In this document: positions 6,655 through 14,067 of the stretch, one piece after another | Layout: each line of letters begins with the position of its first letter | How positions within the stretch are numbered: the first letter of the stretch is position 1 | Source: Burkholderiales bacterium | GTDB taxonomy: Bacteria > Pseudomonadota > Gammaproteobacteria > Burkholderiales > Usitatibacteraceae | NCBI GenBank assembly: GCA_025936275.1 | Contig: JAICTR010000024.1 | Span: forward strand, 1-14,367 | Direction of reading: 5' to 3' | DNA length: 14,367 bases | Position numbers and translations under genes: made by a program | Notes under the pieces: generated by a model | What the model saw: only the letters and a program-made list of their open reading frames with translations | The model's database searches: none | Told to the model about the DNA's origin: nothing

Positions 6655-7401
6655 ATGAACCAGCTGGATCTCGAAGGCCGCAACGCCATCGTCACCGGAG
6701 GCGCCGCGGGCATCGGCCTCGCCATCGCCGGGCGCCTCGCGCATTCGGGCGCGCGGGTGGCGCTCTGGGACCGCGACGAGCGCGCGCTGCAGGAGGCGAG
6801 CAAGATCATCTCCGGCGGCGCCCACCCCGTCGCCGTCGATGTGAGCGATGCCGCGAGCGTGGAGCGCGCGTTCGCGAAGACGCTCGAGCACCTGCCGAAG
6901 CTCGACATCCTCGTCTGCAGCGCCGGCATCACCGGCCCCAACACCACCGTCGCGCGCTATCCGGTCGAGGACTGGAAGCAGGTGCTCGACATCAACCTCA
7001 CCGGCGTCTTCCTGTGCAACCGCGCGGTCGTCCCCCACATGGAGAAGAACGACTACGGCCGCATCGTGAACATCGCCTCCATCGCCGGCAAGGAGGGCAA
7101 TCCCAACGCGAGCGCCTACAGCGCCTCCAAGGCGGGCGTGATCTCGCTCACCAAGTCGCTCGGCAAGGAGCTCGCGAAGACCGGGATCCGCGTGAACTGC
7201 GTGACGCCCGCGGCGGTGAAGACCGGCATGTTCGCGCAGATGACCCAGGCGCACATCGACTTCATGCTCTCGAAGATTCCGATGGGCCGCTTCGGCACCG
7301 TCGAGGAGATCGCGGCGCTCGTCGCCTGGCTTTGCACGGCGGAATGCTCGTTCAGCACCGGGGGCGTGTTTGACCTCTCGGGCGGGCGCGCGGTCTACTA
7401 G
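6655..7401 (+). CDS. SDR-family NAD-dependent dehydrogenase (sugar or keto-deoxy-acid type)
   Basis: Classical short-chain dehydrogenase/reductase of 248 residues. Cofactor motif TGGAAGIG is at 14-21. Aspartate 39 at the end of the second strand (ALWDRD) favours NAD over NADP. The catalytic residues N114 (DINLTG), S142 (NIASIAG), Y155 and K159 (YSASK) are all present. The usual NNAG motif reads CSAG at 88-91. The ATG has an AAGGA site 7 nt upstream and the protein starts on the first strand. It is divergent from the dehydratase operon and shares its control region, so a role on the same sugar acid is likely: either the sugar 1-dehydrogenase that makes the lactone, or a 2-keto-3-deoxy-acid dehydrogenase as in the L-rhamnonate/L-fuconate diketo-hydrolase routes. 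Many SDRs are annotated as FabG; a fatty-acid role is unlikely here given the neighbours. Confidence 0.9.
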   Translation: MNQLDLEGRNAIVTGGAAGIGLAIAGRLAHSGARVALWDRDERALQEASKIISGGAHPVAVDVSDAASVERAFAKTLEHLPKLDILVCSAGITGPNTTVARYPVEDWKQVLDINLTGVFLCNRAVVPHMEKNDYGRIVNIASIAGKEGNPNASAYSASKAGVISLTKSLGKELAKTGIRVNCVTPAAVKTGMFAQMTQAHIDFMLSKIPMGRFGTVEEIAALVAWLCTAECSFSTGGVFDLSGGRAVY

Positions 7402-7420
7402 CTTTTTTTGCGCGCGAAGC

Positions 7421-7582
7421 ATGAAGATCTCCGCCGAATACCTGGAGCAGAGCAATGCGCACCTGATCCAGGAGGGACCCGAGTGGTGGATGCCGAAGCT
7501 CGAGCGGCGCTTCGGCATCCACCAGTTCAGCCCGTTCCAGGGCGAATTCGCGGTGATCGTCCGGCCGCTCGCCGCGCGCTGA
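7421..7582 (+). CDS. Small protein of 53 residues, unrecognised
   Basis: I do not recognise this family. The frame begins MKISAEYLEQSNAHLI and ends QGEFAVIVRPLAAR, acidic at the front and basic at the end, with a tryptophan pair in EGPEWWMPKL. It has no signal peptide or membrane span. Almost every third codon position is G or C, like the surrounding genes, which supports real coding rather than chance. It starts 19 nt after the SDR stop and ends 112 nt before coxS, on the same strand. The ribosome binding site is poor, and a run of seven Ts (7403-7409) precedes it. It could be a genuine small protein of this operon or the remnant of a longer gene. It was kept because codon bias and position agree. 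Confidence 0.5.
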   Translation: MKISAEYLEQSNAHLIQEGPEWWMPKLERRFGIHQFSPFQGEFAVIVRPLAAR

Positions 7583-7602
7583 AAAGCCGCCGCCCGCGCG
7601 CC

Positions 7603-7630
7603 TTGCGCCGGCGATATTTCGGAGTAGAGT
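7603..7630 (+). promoter_or_regulatory. Weak candidate promoter for the cox-type cluster
   Basis: In the 112-nt gap before coxS, TTGCGC (7603-7608) and TAGAGT (7625-7630) are separated by 16 bp and lie about 65 nt before the coxS start. Each box matches sigma70 only in part. The gap otherwise holds nothing obvious except the AGGAGG ribosome binding site of coxS. The cluster may equally be transcribed from the SDR promoter. Confidence 0.25.
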
Positions 7631-7694
7631 CGGAAGCACGTCGCGTTCGCGGCCTTCCCTTCGCCTTTTCCAGCAATCCCCAGGAGGAGTGTCG

Positions 7695-8165
7695 ATGAAG
7701 ATCCCGTTTTCCCTGACGGTGAACGGCAAGCCCGTCTCCACCGAGATCGAACCCCGCGCTTTGCTCGTCGAATTCCTGCGCGGCCCGCTGCAGCTCACCG
7801 GCACGCACGTCGGCTGCGATACCGCGCAGTGCGGCGCCTGCACCGTGCTCGTCGACGGCAAGCCCATGAAGAGCTGCAACATGCTCGCGATCCAGGCGCA
7901 GGGCGCGAACGTCACGACCATCGAAGGCCTCGCGCAAGGCGACGCGCTGCATCCGATGCAGGCCGCGTTCCGCAAGCACCACGGCCTGCAATGCGGCTTC
8001 TGCACGCCGGGCATGGTGCTTTCCGCGGTGGGCCTCGCGGGACAGGTGAAGCAACCGAGCGAAGCGCAGATCCGCGAAGCCCTCGACGGTAACTTTTGCC
8101 GTTGCACCGGCTACCACAACATCGTGAAGGCGGTGCAGGAAGGCCTCGCCGACATGACCGCCTGA
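7695..8165 (+). CDS. coxS: Molybdenum hydroxylase small subunit, two [2Fe-2S] clusters (CoxS-like)
   Basis: Iron-sulfur subunit of a xanthine-oxidase-family enzyme, 156 residues, which passes electrons from the molybdenum site to FAD. The plant-type ferredoxin cluster ligands are C41, C46, C49 and C61 (GCDTAQCGAC through SC). The second cluster ligands are C100, C103, C135 and C137 (QCGFCTPGM and FCRCTGYHNI). Length and both cluster motifs are complete, so the protein should be functional. A strong AGGAGG lies 7 nt before the ATG; a GTG two codons earlier is a less likely start because it sits too close to that site. It is the first gene of a six-gene set, and its stop is followed after 10 nt by coxL. 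By sequence alone it could serve CO dehydrogenase, isoquinoline oxidoreductase or aldehyde oxidase relatives; the large subunit decides. Confidence 0.95.
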   Translation: MKIPFSLTVNGKPVSTEIEPRALLVEFLRGPLQLTGTHVGCDTAQCGACTVLVDGKPMKSCNMLAIQAQGANVTTIEGLAQGDALHPMQAAFRKHHGLQCGFCTPGMVLSAVGLAGQVKQPSEAQIREALDGNFCRCTGYHNIVKAVQEGLADMTA

Positions 8166-8175
8166 GGAGCGAACC

Positions 8176-10590
8176 ATGACCGACACCACCGTTCGCGAGA
8201 AGCCCGCCAGCGCCGCGCCGCAGCGCGCGACGAAGCCCGGCGGTCCCATCGGCGCGCGCATCGAGCGCAAGGAAGATGCGCGCTTCCTCACCGGCGCGGG
8301 GCAGTACACCGACGACGTCGCCCTGCCCCACCAGACGTACGCCAGCTTCGTGCGCTCGCCGCACGCGCACGCGCGAATCCGCGCCCTGCGCGTCGATGCG
8401 GCGAAGGGCGCGCCGGGCGTGATCGCGGTGTACACGGGCGCCGACATCCCGCAGAGCGTGGGCGGGCTGCCATGCGGCTGGCTCATCACCGGAAGCGACG
8501 GCAAGCCGATGAAGGAGCCCAAGCATCCGATCCTCGCGCAGGGCAAGGTGCGCCACGTCGGCGACCCGGTCGCGATCGTGATCGCGGAGAGCGCCGCGCA
8601 GGCGAAGGAGGCGGCGCAGCTCGTCGACGTCGATTACGAAGCGCTCCCGGCGGTGGTGGACGTGCGCGACGCGATGCGCAAGGGCGCCCCCGCGGTGCAC
8701 GACGAGGCGCCGGACAACGTCTGCTACGTGTGGGCCCTGGGCGACAAGGCCGCGGCCGACGCGGCGTTCGCGAAGGCGGCGCACGTGACGACGCTCCAGC
8801 TCGTGAACAACCGGCTGATCCCGAACGCGATCGAGCCGCGCGCGTGCAACGCCACCTACTCGCGCGCCGACGACTCGTACACGCTCTACGTCGCGAACCA
8901 GAACCCGCACGTCGAGCGCCTGCTGATGACCGCGTTCGTGCTGGGCCTTCCCGAGCACAAGGTGCGCGTCATCGCCCCCGACGTGGGCGGCGGCTTCGGC
9001 TCGAAGATCTACCTCTACGCCGAGGAAACGGTGTGCGTGTGGGCCTCGAAGCTCGTCGGCCGGCCCATCAAGTGGACCGCCGAGCGCGGCGAATCCTTCC
9101 AGTCGGATGCGCACGGCCGCGACCACGTGACCCGGGCCGAGCTCGCGCTCGACAAGGACGGCAGGTTCCTTGGAATGCGCGTGCAGACCACGGCGGCGAT
9201 GGGCGCCTATCTCTCGACCTTCGCCTCGTGCATTCCCACCATCCTCTACGCGACGCTCCTCGCCGGGCAGTACCGCACGCCCGCGATCCATTGCGAGGTG
9301 ACGGCGGTGTTCACGAACACCGCGCCGGTGGACGCGTATCGCGGCGCGGGCCGTCCCGAAGCCACCTACGTCGTCGAGCGGCTGGTCGCCACGGCGGCGC
9401 GCGAGATGGGGATCGCGCAGGACCAGATCCGGCGGCGCAACTTCATCCGCGAGTTTCCCTATGCCACGCCGGTCGCGCTCACCTACGACACGGGCGACTA
9501 CGAGGCCTGCCTGGACGGCGCGATGAAGCTCGCCGATGTCGCGGGATTCGCGAAGCGCAAGGAGGAAGCGGCGAAGCGCGGGAAGCTTCGCGGCCTCGGC
9601 TACTCGTCGTACATCGAGGCGTGCGGGCTCGCGCCTTCCAATGTCGCGGGTTCGCTCGGCGCGCGCGCCGGCCTCTTCGAGGCGGGCGAGGTGCGCGTGC
9701 ATCCGACCGGCAAGGTCACCGTCTTCACCGGCTCGCACAGCCACGGGCAGGGACACGAGACCACGTTCGCGCAGGTGGTCGCCGGTCGCCTCGGCATCGC
9801 GGTCGAGGACATCGATGTGGTGCACGGCGACACCGGGCGCATCCCCTTCGGCATGGGCACCTACGGCTCGCGCTCCATCGCGGTGGGCGGCACCGCGATC
9901 ATGAAGGCGGTGGACAAGATCGTCGCCAAGGGCCGCAAGATCGCCGCGCACCTGATGGAGGTGAGCGACGCGGACGTCGAGTTCGCCGACGGCAAGTTCA
10001 CGGTGAAGGGCACCGACAAGAACGTGCCCTTCGCGCAGGTCGCGCTCACCGCGTACGTGCCGCACAACTACCCGCTCGACAAGCTCGAGCCGGGCCTCGA
10101 CGAGACCGCCTTCTACGATCCGACGAATTTCACGTATCCCGCGGGCACGCACATCTGCGAGGTGGAGATCGATCCGCAGACCGGCGAGACGAAGATCGTC
10201 GCCTTCAGCGCGTGCGACGACTTCGGCAACATCATCAACCCGATGATCGTCGAAGGCCAGGTGCACGGCGGCCTCGCGCAGGGCATCGGCCAGGCGCTCC
10301 TCGAGGCATGCGTCTACGATCGCGACTCGGGCCAGCTCCTCACGGGCTCGTACATGGACTACGCCATGCCGCGCGCCGCGGACTTCCCGTCCTTCCGCGT
10401 CGATACGCGCGTGACGCCCTGCACGCACAACCCGCTCGGCGTGAAGGGCTGCGGCGAGGCGGGCGCGATCGGTGCGCCGGCCGCGGTGATCAACGCGATC
10501 TGCGATGCGACGGGCGCGAAGGACGTGGCGATGCCGGCCACCTCGGAGCGCGTGTGGCGCGTGGTGCGCGAAAACCAGGGGAGGGCCTGA
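8176..10590 (+). CDS. coxL: Molybdenum hydroxylase large subunit, form II CoxL-like
   Basis: Catalytic subunit of 804 residues binding the molybdopterin cytosine dinucleotide cofactor. Near the N-terminus GPIGARIERKEDARFL is followed by the LTGAGQYTDD fold typical of CoxL. Cofactor-contact motifs are GGGFGSK at 271-277 and GQGHE at 524-528. The active-site glutamate is E761 in KGCGEAGAIG. The loop that carries the copper-binding cysteine in true CO dehydrogenase (AYxCSFR) here reads AYRGAGR at 387-393, so there is no such cysteine. This is the form II signature, whose physiological substrate is mostly unknown. The start has a GAGGAG site overlapping the coxS stop. CoxM follows after 2 nt. The neighbouring sugar-acid genes make an aldehyde or sugar-derived compound a reasonable guess, but the sequence does not show it. 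Automatic labels such as carbon monoxide dehydrogenase would probably mislead here. Confidence 0.93.
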   Translation: MTDTTVREKPASAAPQRATKPGGPIGARIERKEDARFLTGAGQYTDDVALPHQTYASFVRSPHAHARIRALRVDAAKGAPGVIAVYTGADIPQSVGGLPCGWLITGSDGKPMKEPKHPILAQGKVRHVGDPVAIVIAESAAQAKEAAQLVDVDYEALPAVVDVRDAMRKGAPAVHDEAPDNVCYVWALGDKAAADAAFAKAAHVTTLQLVNNRLIPNAIEPRACNATYSRADDSYTLYVANQNPHVERLLMTAFVLGLPEHKVRVIAPDVGGGFGSKIYLYAEETVCVWASKLVGRPIKWTAERGESFQSDAHGRDHVTRAELALDKDGRFLGMRVQTTAAMGAYLSTFASCIPTILYATLLAGQYRTPAIHCEVTAVFTNTAPVDAYRGAGRPEATYVVERLVATAAREMGIAQDQIRRRNFIREFPYATPVALTYDTGDYEACLDGAMKLADVAGFAKRKEEAAKRGKLRGLGYSSYIEACGLAPSNVAGSLGARAGLFEAGEVRVHPTGKVTVFTGSHSHGQGHETTFAQVVAGRLGIAVEDIDVVHGDTGRIPFGMGTYGSRSIAVGGTAIMKAVDKIVAKGRKIAAHLMEVSDADVEFADGKFTVKGTDKNVPFAQVALTAYVPHNYPLDKLEPGLDETAFYDPTNFTYPAGTHICEVEIDPQTGETKIVAFSACDDFGNIINPMIVEGQVHGGLAQGIGQALLEACVYDRDSGQLLTGSYMDYAMPRAADFPSFRVDTRVTPCTHNPLGVKGCGEAGAIGAPAAVINAICDATGAKDVAMPATSERVWRVVRENQGRA

Positions 10591-10592
10591 CC

Positions 10593-11393
10593 ATGCAACC
10601 CTTTGCGTATTCGGAACCCACCACCCTCGCCAAGGCGACGGGCGCTGCCGCGGCGAACGCGGACAGCCGCTACCTCGCGGGCGGGCAATCGCTCATCGCG
10701 GCGATGAAGCTGGGACTGTCCGCGCCCGCGGAGCTGGTGGATCTCGCGCGGCTCCCGGAGCTGCGCGGCATCAAGGTCGAGGGCAACGGCGCGGCGCTCA
10801 CCGTCGGCGCGATGACGCCGCACGCGGAAGTGGCGGCCTCGATGGAGGTCGGCGCGCGCATCGCCGCGCTCGCGGCGCTCGCCGGCGGCATCGGCGATCG
10901 CCAGGTGAGGAACCGCGGCACGCTCGGCGGCTCGCTCGCGAACGACGATCCCGCGGCCGACTACCCCGCCGCGGTGCTGGGGCTTGCCGCGACGGTGAAC
11001 ACCAACAAGCGCCAGATCGCCGCGGACGATTTCTTCAAGGGCCTCTTCGAGACCGCGCTCGCGCCCGGCGAGCTCATCATGTCGGTCACCTTCCCGGTGC
11101 CGAAGAAGGCGGCGTACCGCAAGTTCCGCAATCCCGCGTCGCGCTTCGCGCTGGTGGGCGTGTTCGTCGCGCAGACCGCGCAGGGCCCGCGCGTCGCGGT
11201 GACCGGCGCCGGCTCGCGCGGCGTCTTCCGCGTGAAGTCGATGGAGCAGGCGCTCGCGCGCGACTGGTCGGCGAAGGCGCTGGAATCGATCCTGGTGCCG
11301 GCGTCCGAGCTGCAGTCGGACCTGCACGCGAGCGCGGAGTACCGCGCGCACCTGGTGGGCGTGCTCGCGCAGCGCGCCGTGGCCGAGGCTTGA
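10593..11393 (+). CDS. coxM: Molybdenum hydroxylase FAD-binding medium subunit (CoxM-like)
   Basis: FAD subunit of 266 residues that takes electrons from the iron-sulfur subunit and hands them to the respiratory chain or another acceptor. The two FAD-pyrophosphate motifs are present: AGGQSL at 29-34 and RNRGTLGGSLANDDPAAD at 106-123. The C-terminal CO-dehydrogenase flavoprotein domain begins near residue 170 (KKAAYRKFRNPASRFALVG). Length is slightly short but complete for the family. A GGGGAGGG ribosome binding site lies just before the ATG, overlapping the end of coxL. The subunit order S-L-M differs from the M-S-L order of the well-studied carboxidotrophic cluster and is common in form II relatives. 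Its TGA stop overlaps the proposed TTG start of the next gene. Confidence 0.95.
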   Translation: MQPFAYSEPTTLAKATGAAAANADSRYLAGGQSLIAAMKLGLSAPAELVDLARLPELRGIKVEGNGAALTVGAMTPHAEVAASMEVGARIAALAALAGGIGDRQVRNRGTLGGSLANDDPAADYPAAVLGLAATVNTNKRQIAADDFFKGLFETALAPGELIMSVTFPVPKKAAYRKFRNPASRFALVGVFVAQTAQGPRVAVTGAGSRGVFRVKSMEQALARDWSAKALESILVPASELQSDLHASAEYRAHLVGVLAQRAVAEA

Positions 11394-12292
11394 CGCCCGA
11401 CTCCCTGGAGGCCGCGCAGGCGCTCCTCGCCGGCGCCGACTACGTCGCCGGCCGGCGCCTCGCGACCGCGGTCTTCCTCGCGCTCCAGTTGCGCCGGCCC
11501 CTCTTCCTCGAGGGGGAGGCGGGCGTGGGCAAGACCGAGCTCGCCAAGGCGCTCGCCGCCGGTTTGGGGCGGGAGCTGATCCGCCTGCAGTGCTACGAGG
11601 GCCTCGACGTCGCATCGGCGGTGTACGAGTGGAACGTGCAGCGCCAGATGGTCGCGATCCGGCTCGCCGAGGCGTCGGGCCGCGCGCGCGAGGAGGCGCT
11701 CGAGCGCGATCTCTTCTCCCCCGCGTACCTCGTGAAGCGCCCGATCCTGCGCGCGCTCGAGCCCGCGGCGGGCGGCGCGCCGGTGCTCCTCATCGACGAG
11801 CTCGATCGCGCCGACGAGCCGTTCGAGGCGTATCTCCTGGAGGTGCTCTCGGATTTCCAGGTGACGATCCCGGAGCTCGGGACGATCCGCGCCGACGAGC
11901 CGCCGATCGTCGTTATCACCTCGAACCGCACGCGCGAGATCCACGACGCGGTGAAGCGCCGCTGCCTCTACCACTGGGTCGACTACCCGAGCGCCGAGCG
12001 CGAGCTGGAGATCCTGCGGCGCAAGGCGCCCGGCGCGGCCGAGCGCCTGTCGCGCGAGGTGGTCGCCTTCGTGCAGCGCCTGCGCGGCATGGACTTGTAC
12101 AAGGCGCCCGGCGTCGCGGAGACCCTCGATTGGACGCGCGCCCTGCTGCTCCTCGATGCGATCTCGCTCGATCCGCAGGCCGTGAGCGATACGCTGGGCG
12201 CCCTCCTCAAGTACCAGGACGACCTCGCGCGCCTGCCGCGCGAGGAGATCGCGGCGCTGGTCGAGGACGCGAAGGCGCGCGCCGCCGCATGA
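11390..12292 (+). CDS. coxD: MoxR-type AAA+ ATPase, CoxD-like maturation chaperone
   Basis: AAA+ ATPase of 300 residues, resembling CoxD, which in carboxidotrophs helps assemble the active site of CO dehydrogenase. Walker A GEAGVGKT is at 42-49, Walker B VLLIDELD at 132-139, sensor 1 ITSNRTRE at 176-183, and arginine-finger region VKRRCLYHW at 189-196. There is no ATG or GTG at a sensible position. The best start is TTG at 11390, giving MTPDSLEAAQALL and overlapping the coxM stop as TTGA, a 4-base translational-coupling junction. The gene ends in an ATGA overlap with coxE. The complete ATPase motifs suggest an active chaperone. The target here must be the form II enzyme, since no other cox structural genes are present in the window. 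Confidence 0.9.
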   Translation: MTPDSLEAAQALLAGADYVAGRRLATAVFLALQLRRPLFLEGEAGVGKTELAKALAAGLGRELIRLQCYEGLDVASAVYEWNVQRQMVAIRLAEASGRAREEALERDLFSPAYLVKRPILRALEPAAGGAPVLLIDELDRADEPFEAYLLEVLSDFQVTIPELGTIRADEPPIVVITSNRTREIHDAVKRRCLYHWVDYPSAERELEILRRKAPGAAERLSREVVAFVQRLRGMDLYKAPGVAETLDWTRALLLLDAISLDPQAVSDTLGALLKYQDDLARLPREEIAALVEDAKARAAA

Positions 12293-13470
12293 TGCCGCTC
12301 ACCGCCTTCGCCCTGCCACGGCGTTCCGGGCACCTCGCGCCGAACGTCGTGCACTTCGCGGGCGTGCTGCGCGCATGCGGCATCGCGATCGGCAGCGACA
12401 AGGTGATGGATGCGGTGCGCGTGCTGCCCGCCGCGGGCCTCGCGCGCCGCGAGGACTGGCACGGCACGCTCGCCGCGCTCTTCGTCACGCGCCGCGAGCA
12501 GCAGGCGCTCTTCGACGAGGCCTTCGAGCGCTTCTGGCGCGATCCGGCGCTCGAGGATCGGGTGCGCGCGCTGCTGCTGCCCAGGGTGCAGGGCCGCACG
12601 CCGCGCGACGAAGCCGGCGGGCGCCTCGCAGAGGCGTTGAATCCCGCGCTCGGCGCGCGGCGGCGCGAGATCGACGCGCCGCCCGAGGTCGCGGTCGATG
12701 CGGCGCTCACCTTCTCCGCGGGCGAGCGGCTGCGCACGATGGATTTCGAGCGCATGACGAGCGAGGAGTGGGAGGCGGCACGGCGGCTCGTCGCGAACCT
12801 GCGGCTTCCGGTGCGCGACCTCCGCACGCGGCGCTTCACGCCTTCGCGGCGCGGACGCTCGCTCGACCTCGCGGCGACGATGCGGCTCATGGCCCGGCGC
12901 GGCGGCGAGCTCGCGACGCCGGCGCGGCGCGAGCCGCGACGCCGGCCGCCGCACGTCGTGGCGCTCTGCGACATCTCCGGCTCGATGCATCGCTACACGC
13001 GCATGTTCCTGCACTTCCTGCACGCGTTGACGCGCGAGCGCGGCCACGTCTCGACCTTCCTCTTCGGCACGCGGCTCACCCACGTCACGCGGCCGCTGCG
13101 CGACCGCGACGTGGACGAGGCGCTCGCCAAGGTCGGCGCCGCGGTGCCGGACTGGGCCGGCGGCACGCGCATCGGCGCGAGCCTTCGCGAGTTCAACTTC
13201 CGCTGGGCGCGGCGCCTCCTCGCGCAGAACGCCTGCGTGCTGCTGGTCACCGACGGGCTCGACCGCGACGATGCGGACGGGCTCGCGGCGGAGATGGATC
13301 GCCTGCACCGCGCGTGCCGCGGGCTCGTGTGGCTGAATCCCCTGCTGCGCTACGAGGGCTTCGAGCCGCGCGCTTCCGGCATCGCGTGCATGCTGCCGCA
13401 CGTGGACCGCTTCCTCCCGATGCACAACGTCGAATCGCTGCGCGGCCTCGCCGCCGCGCTCGCGCGCTGA
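12289..13470 (+). CDS. coxE: von Willebrand factor A domain protein, CoxE-like
   Basis: Predicted cytoplasmic partner of the MoxR-type ATPase, 393 residues. The N-terminal half (about 15 to 215) is an arginine-rich helical region with the conserved MTSEEWEAARRL segment at 156-167. The C-terminal half is a von Willebrand A domain. Its metal-ion site is complete: DISGSM at 228-233, the threonine of GGTRIG at 293, and aspartate 322 in LVTDG. The family usually works with a MoxR ATPase as a pair that remodels or inserts metal into a client enzyme. The start overlaps the coxD stop (ATGATG; the first ATG is taken, the second is one codon later and equally possible). Its arginine content follows the high GC of the region. 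Confidence 0.92.
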   Translation: MMPLTAFALPRRSGHLAPNVVHFAGVLRACGIAIGSDKVMDAVRVLPAAGLARREDWHGTLAALFVTRREQQALFDEAFERFWRDPALEDRVRALLLPRVQGRTPRDEAGGRLAEALNPALGARRREIDAPPEVAVDAALTFSAGERLRTMDFERMTSEEWEAARRLVANLRLPVRDLRTRRFTPSRRGRSLDLAATMRLMARRGGELATPARREPRRRPPHVVALCDISGSMHRYTRMFLHFLHALTRERGHVSTFLFGTRLTHVTRPLRDRDVDEALAKVGAAVPDWAGGTRIGASLREFNFRWARRLLAQNACVLLVTDGLDRDDADGLAAEMDRLHRACRGLVWLNPLLRYEGFEPRASGIACMLPHVDRFLPMHNVESLRGLAAALAR

Positions 13471-13472
13471 CC

Positions 13473-14063
13473 ATGGAGCTGCAAGGCGAGCGCCGCCTCC
13501 CCGTCGATCGCGCCACGGCGTGGACCGCCCTGAACGATCCCGAGCGCCTGCGCGCGGCCATTCCCGGCTGCGAGTCGCTGGAGCGCGTGGCCGAGAACGA
13601 GTACCGGGTCCAGATCGCAGCCTCGCTCGGGCCGGTGCGATCGAAGTTCGGCGGCAAGCTGCACGTGCAGGAAATCGCCGCCCCCGAAAGCTACACCTTG
13701 CGCTTCGAAGGCCAGGGCGGCGCCGCGGGATTCGCCAACGGAGCGGCGCGGGTGCGCCTCGTCGACGAGGGCGCGTCCACGCTCGTGGTGTATCACGTGA
13801 ACGCGCAGGTGGGAGGCAGGATCGCGCAGGTGGGAAGCCGCCTCGTGGATTCGGCGGCGCTCAAGCTCGCTGACGATTTCTTCGCCGCGTTCGAGCGCCA
13901 GCTCGCACCCGAGGCCGCGGGCGGCGAGGCGCGCCACCAGGAATCGGTGCTCGAGGAGATCGAGTCGAACGTGGTGCTGCACGACCCGCGCACCTGGAAC
14001 TGGCTCTCCTGGGTGGTGCTGCTCGCGATCGTCGGGGTGCTCGCCGCGCTGCTCGCGCGTTGA
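13473..14063 (+). CDS. coxG: SRPBCC-family protein with C-terminal membrane anchor, CoxG-like
   Basis: CoxG homologue of 196 residues. Residues 1 to about 145 form a START/SRPBCC hydrophobic-pocket domain (MELQGERRLPVDRATAW, then NDPERLRAAIPGCESL, characteristic of the CO dehydrogenase subunit G family). A charged linker follows, and one membrane span at about 176-193 (WLSWVVLLAIVGVLAALL) ends in a single arginine. In carboxidotrophs CoxG is linked to attaching the enzyme to the cytoplasmic membrane, and the tail anchor here fits that. The ATG lies 2 nt after the coxE stop without a separate ribosome binding site, so translation is probably coupled. No coxF gene is seen; the set ends here and faces a convergent gene. 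Confidence 0.92.
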   Translation: MELQGERRLPVDRATAWTALNDPERLRAAIPGCESLERVAENEYRVQIAASLGPVRSKFGGKLHVQEIAAPESYTLRFEGQGGAAGFANGAARVRLVDEGASTLVVYHVNAQVGGRIAQVGSRLVDSAALKLADDFFAAFERQLAPEAAGGEARHQESVLEEIESNVVLHDPRTWNWLSWVVLLAIVGVLAALLAR

Positions 14064-14067
14064 GCGC

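Noticed and set aside
4694..6658. Open frame of 654 codons on the plus strand opposite the dehydratase
   Set aside because: The dehydratase has all cluster and catalytic residues on the minus strand. The plus frame is low-complexity His/Arg/Glu sequence and ends in translated repeat (VPACAGTTKE).
7402..7420. Seven-T run after the SDR stop as a rho-independent terminator
   Set aside because: No stable stem directly precedes the T-run; the bases before it do not pair well.
7912..10428. Open frame of 838 codons on the minus strand opposite coxS and coxL
   Set aside because: Antisense shadow of coxL: no motif, biased composition, no ribosome binding site.
8176..10590. Reading the cluster as aerobic CO dehydrogenase for CO oxidation
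   Set aside because: The large subunit lacks the AYxCSFR cysteine needed for the Mo-Cu centre, and the gene order is S-L-M rather than M-S-L.
8472..10592. Possible N-terminal extension of CoxM in frame across coxL
   Set aside because: The open frame is continuous with CoxM by chance. The upstream part is arginine-rich shadow of coxL, and CoxM has its own ATG with a strong ribosome binding site.
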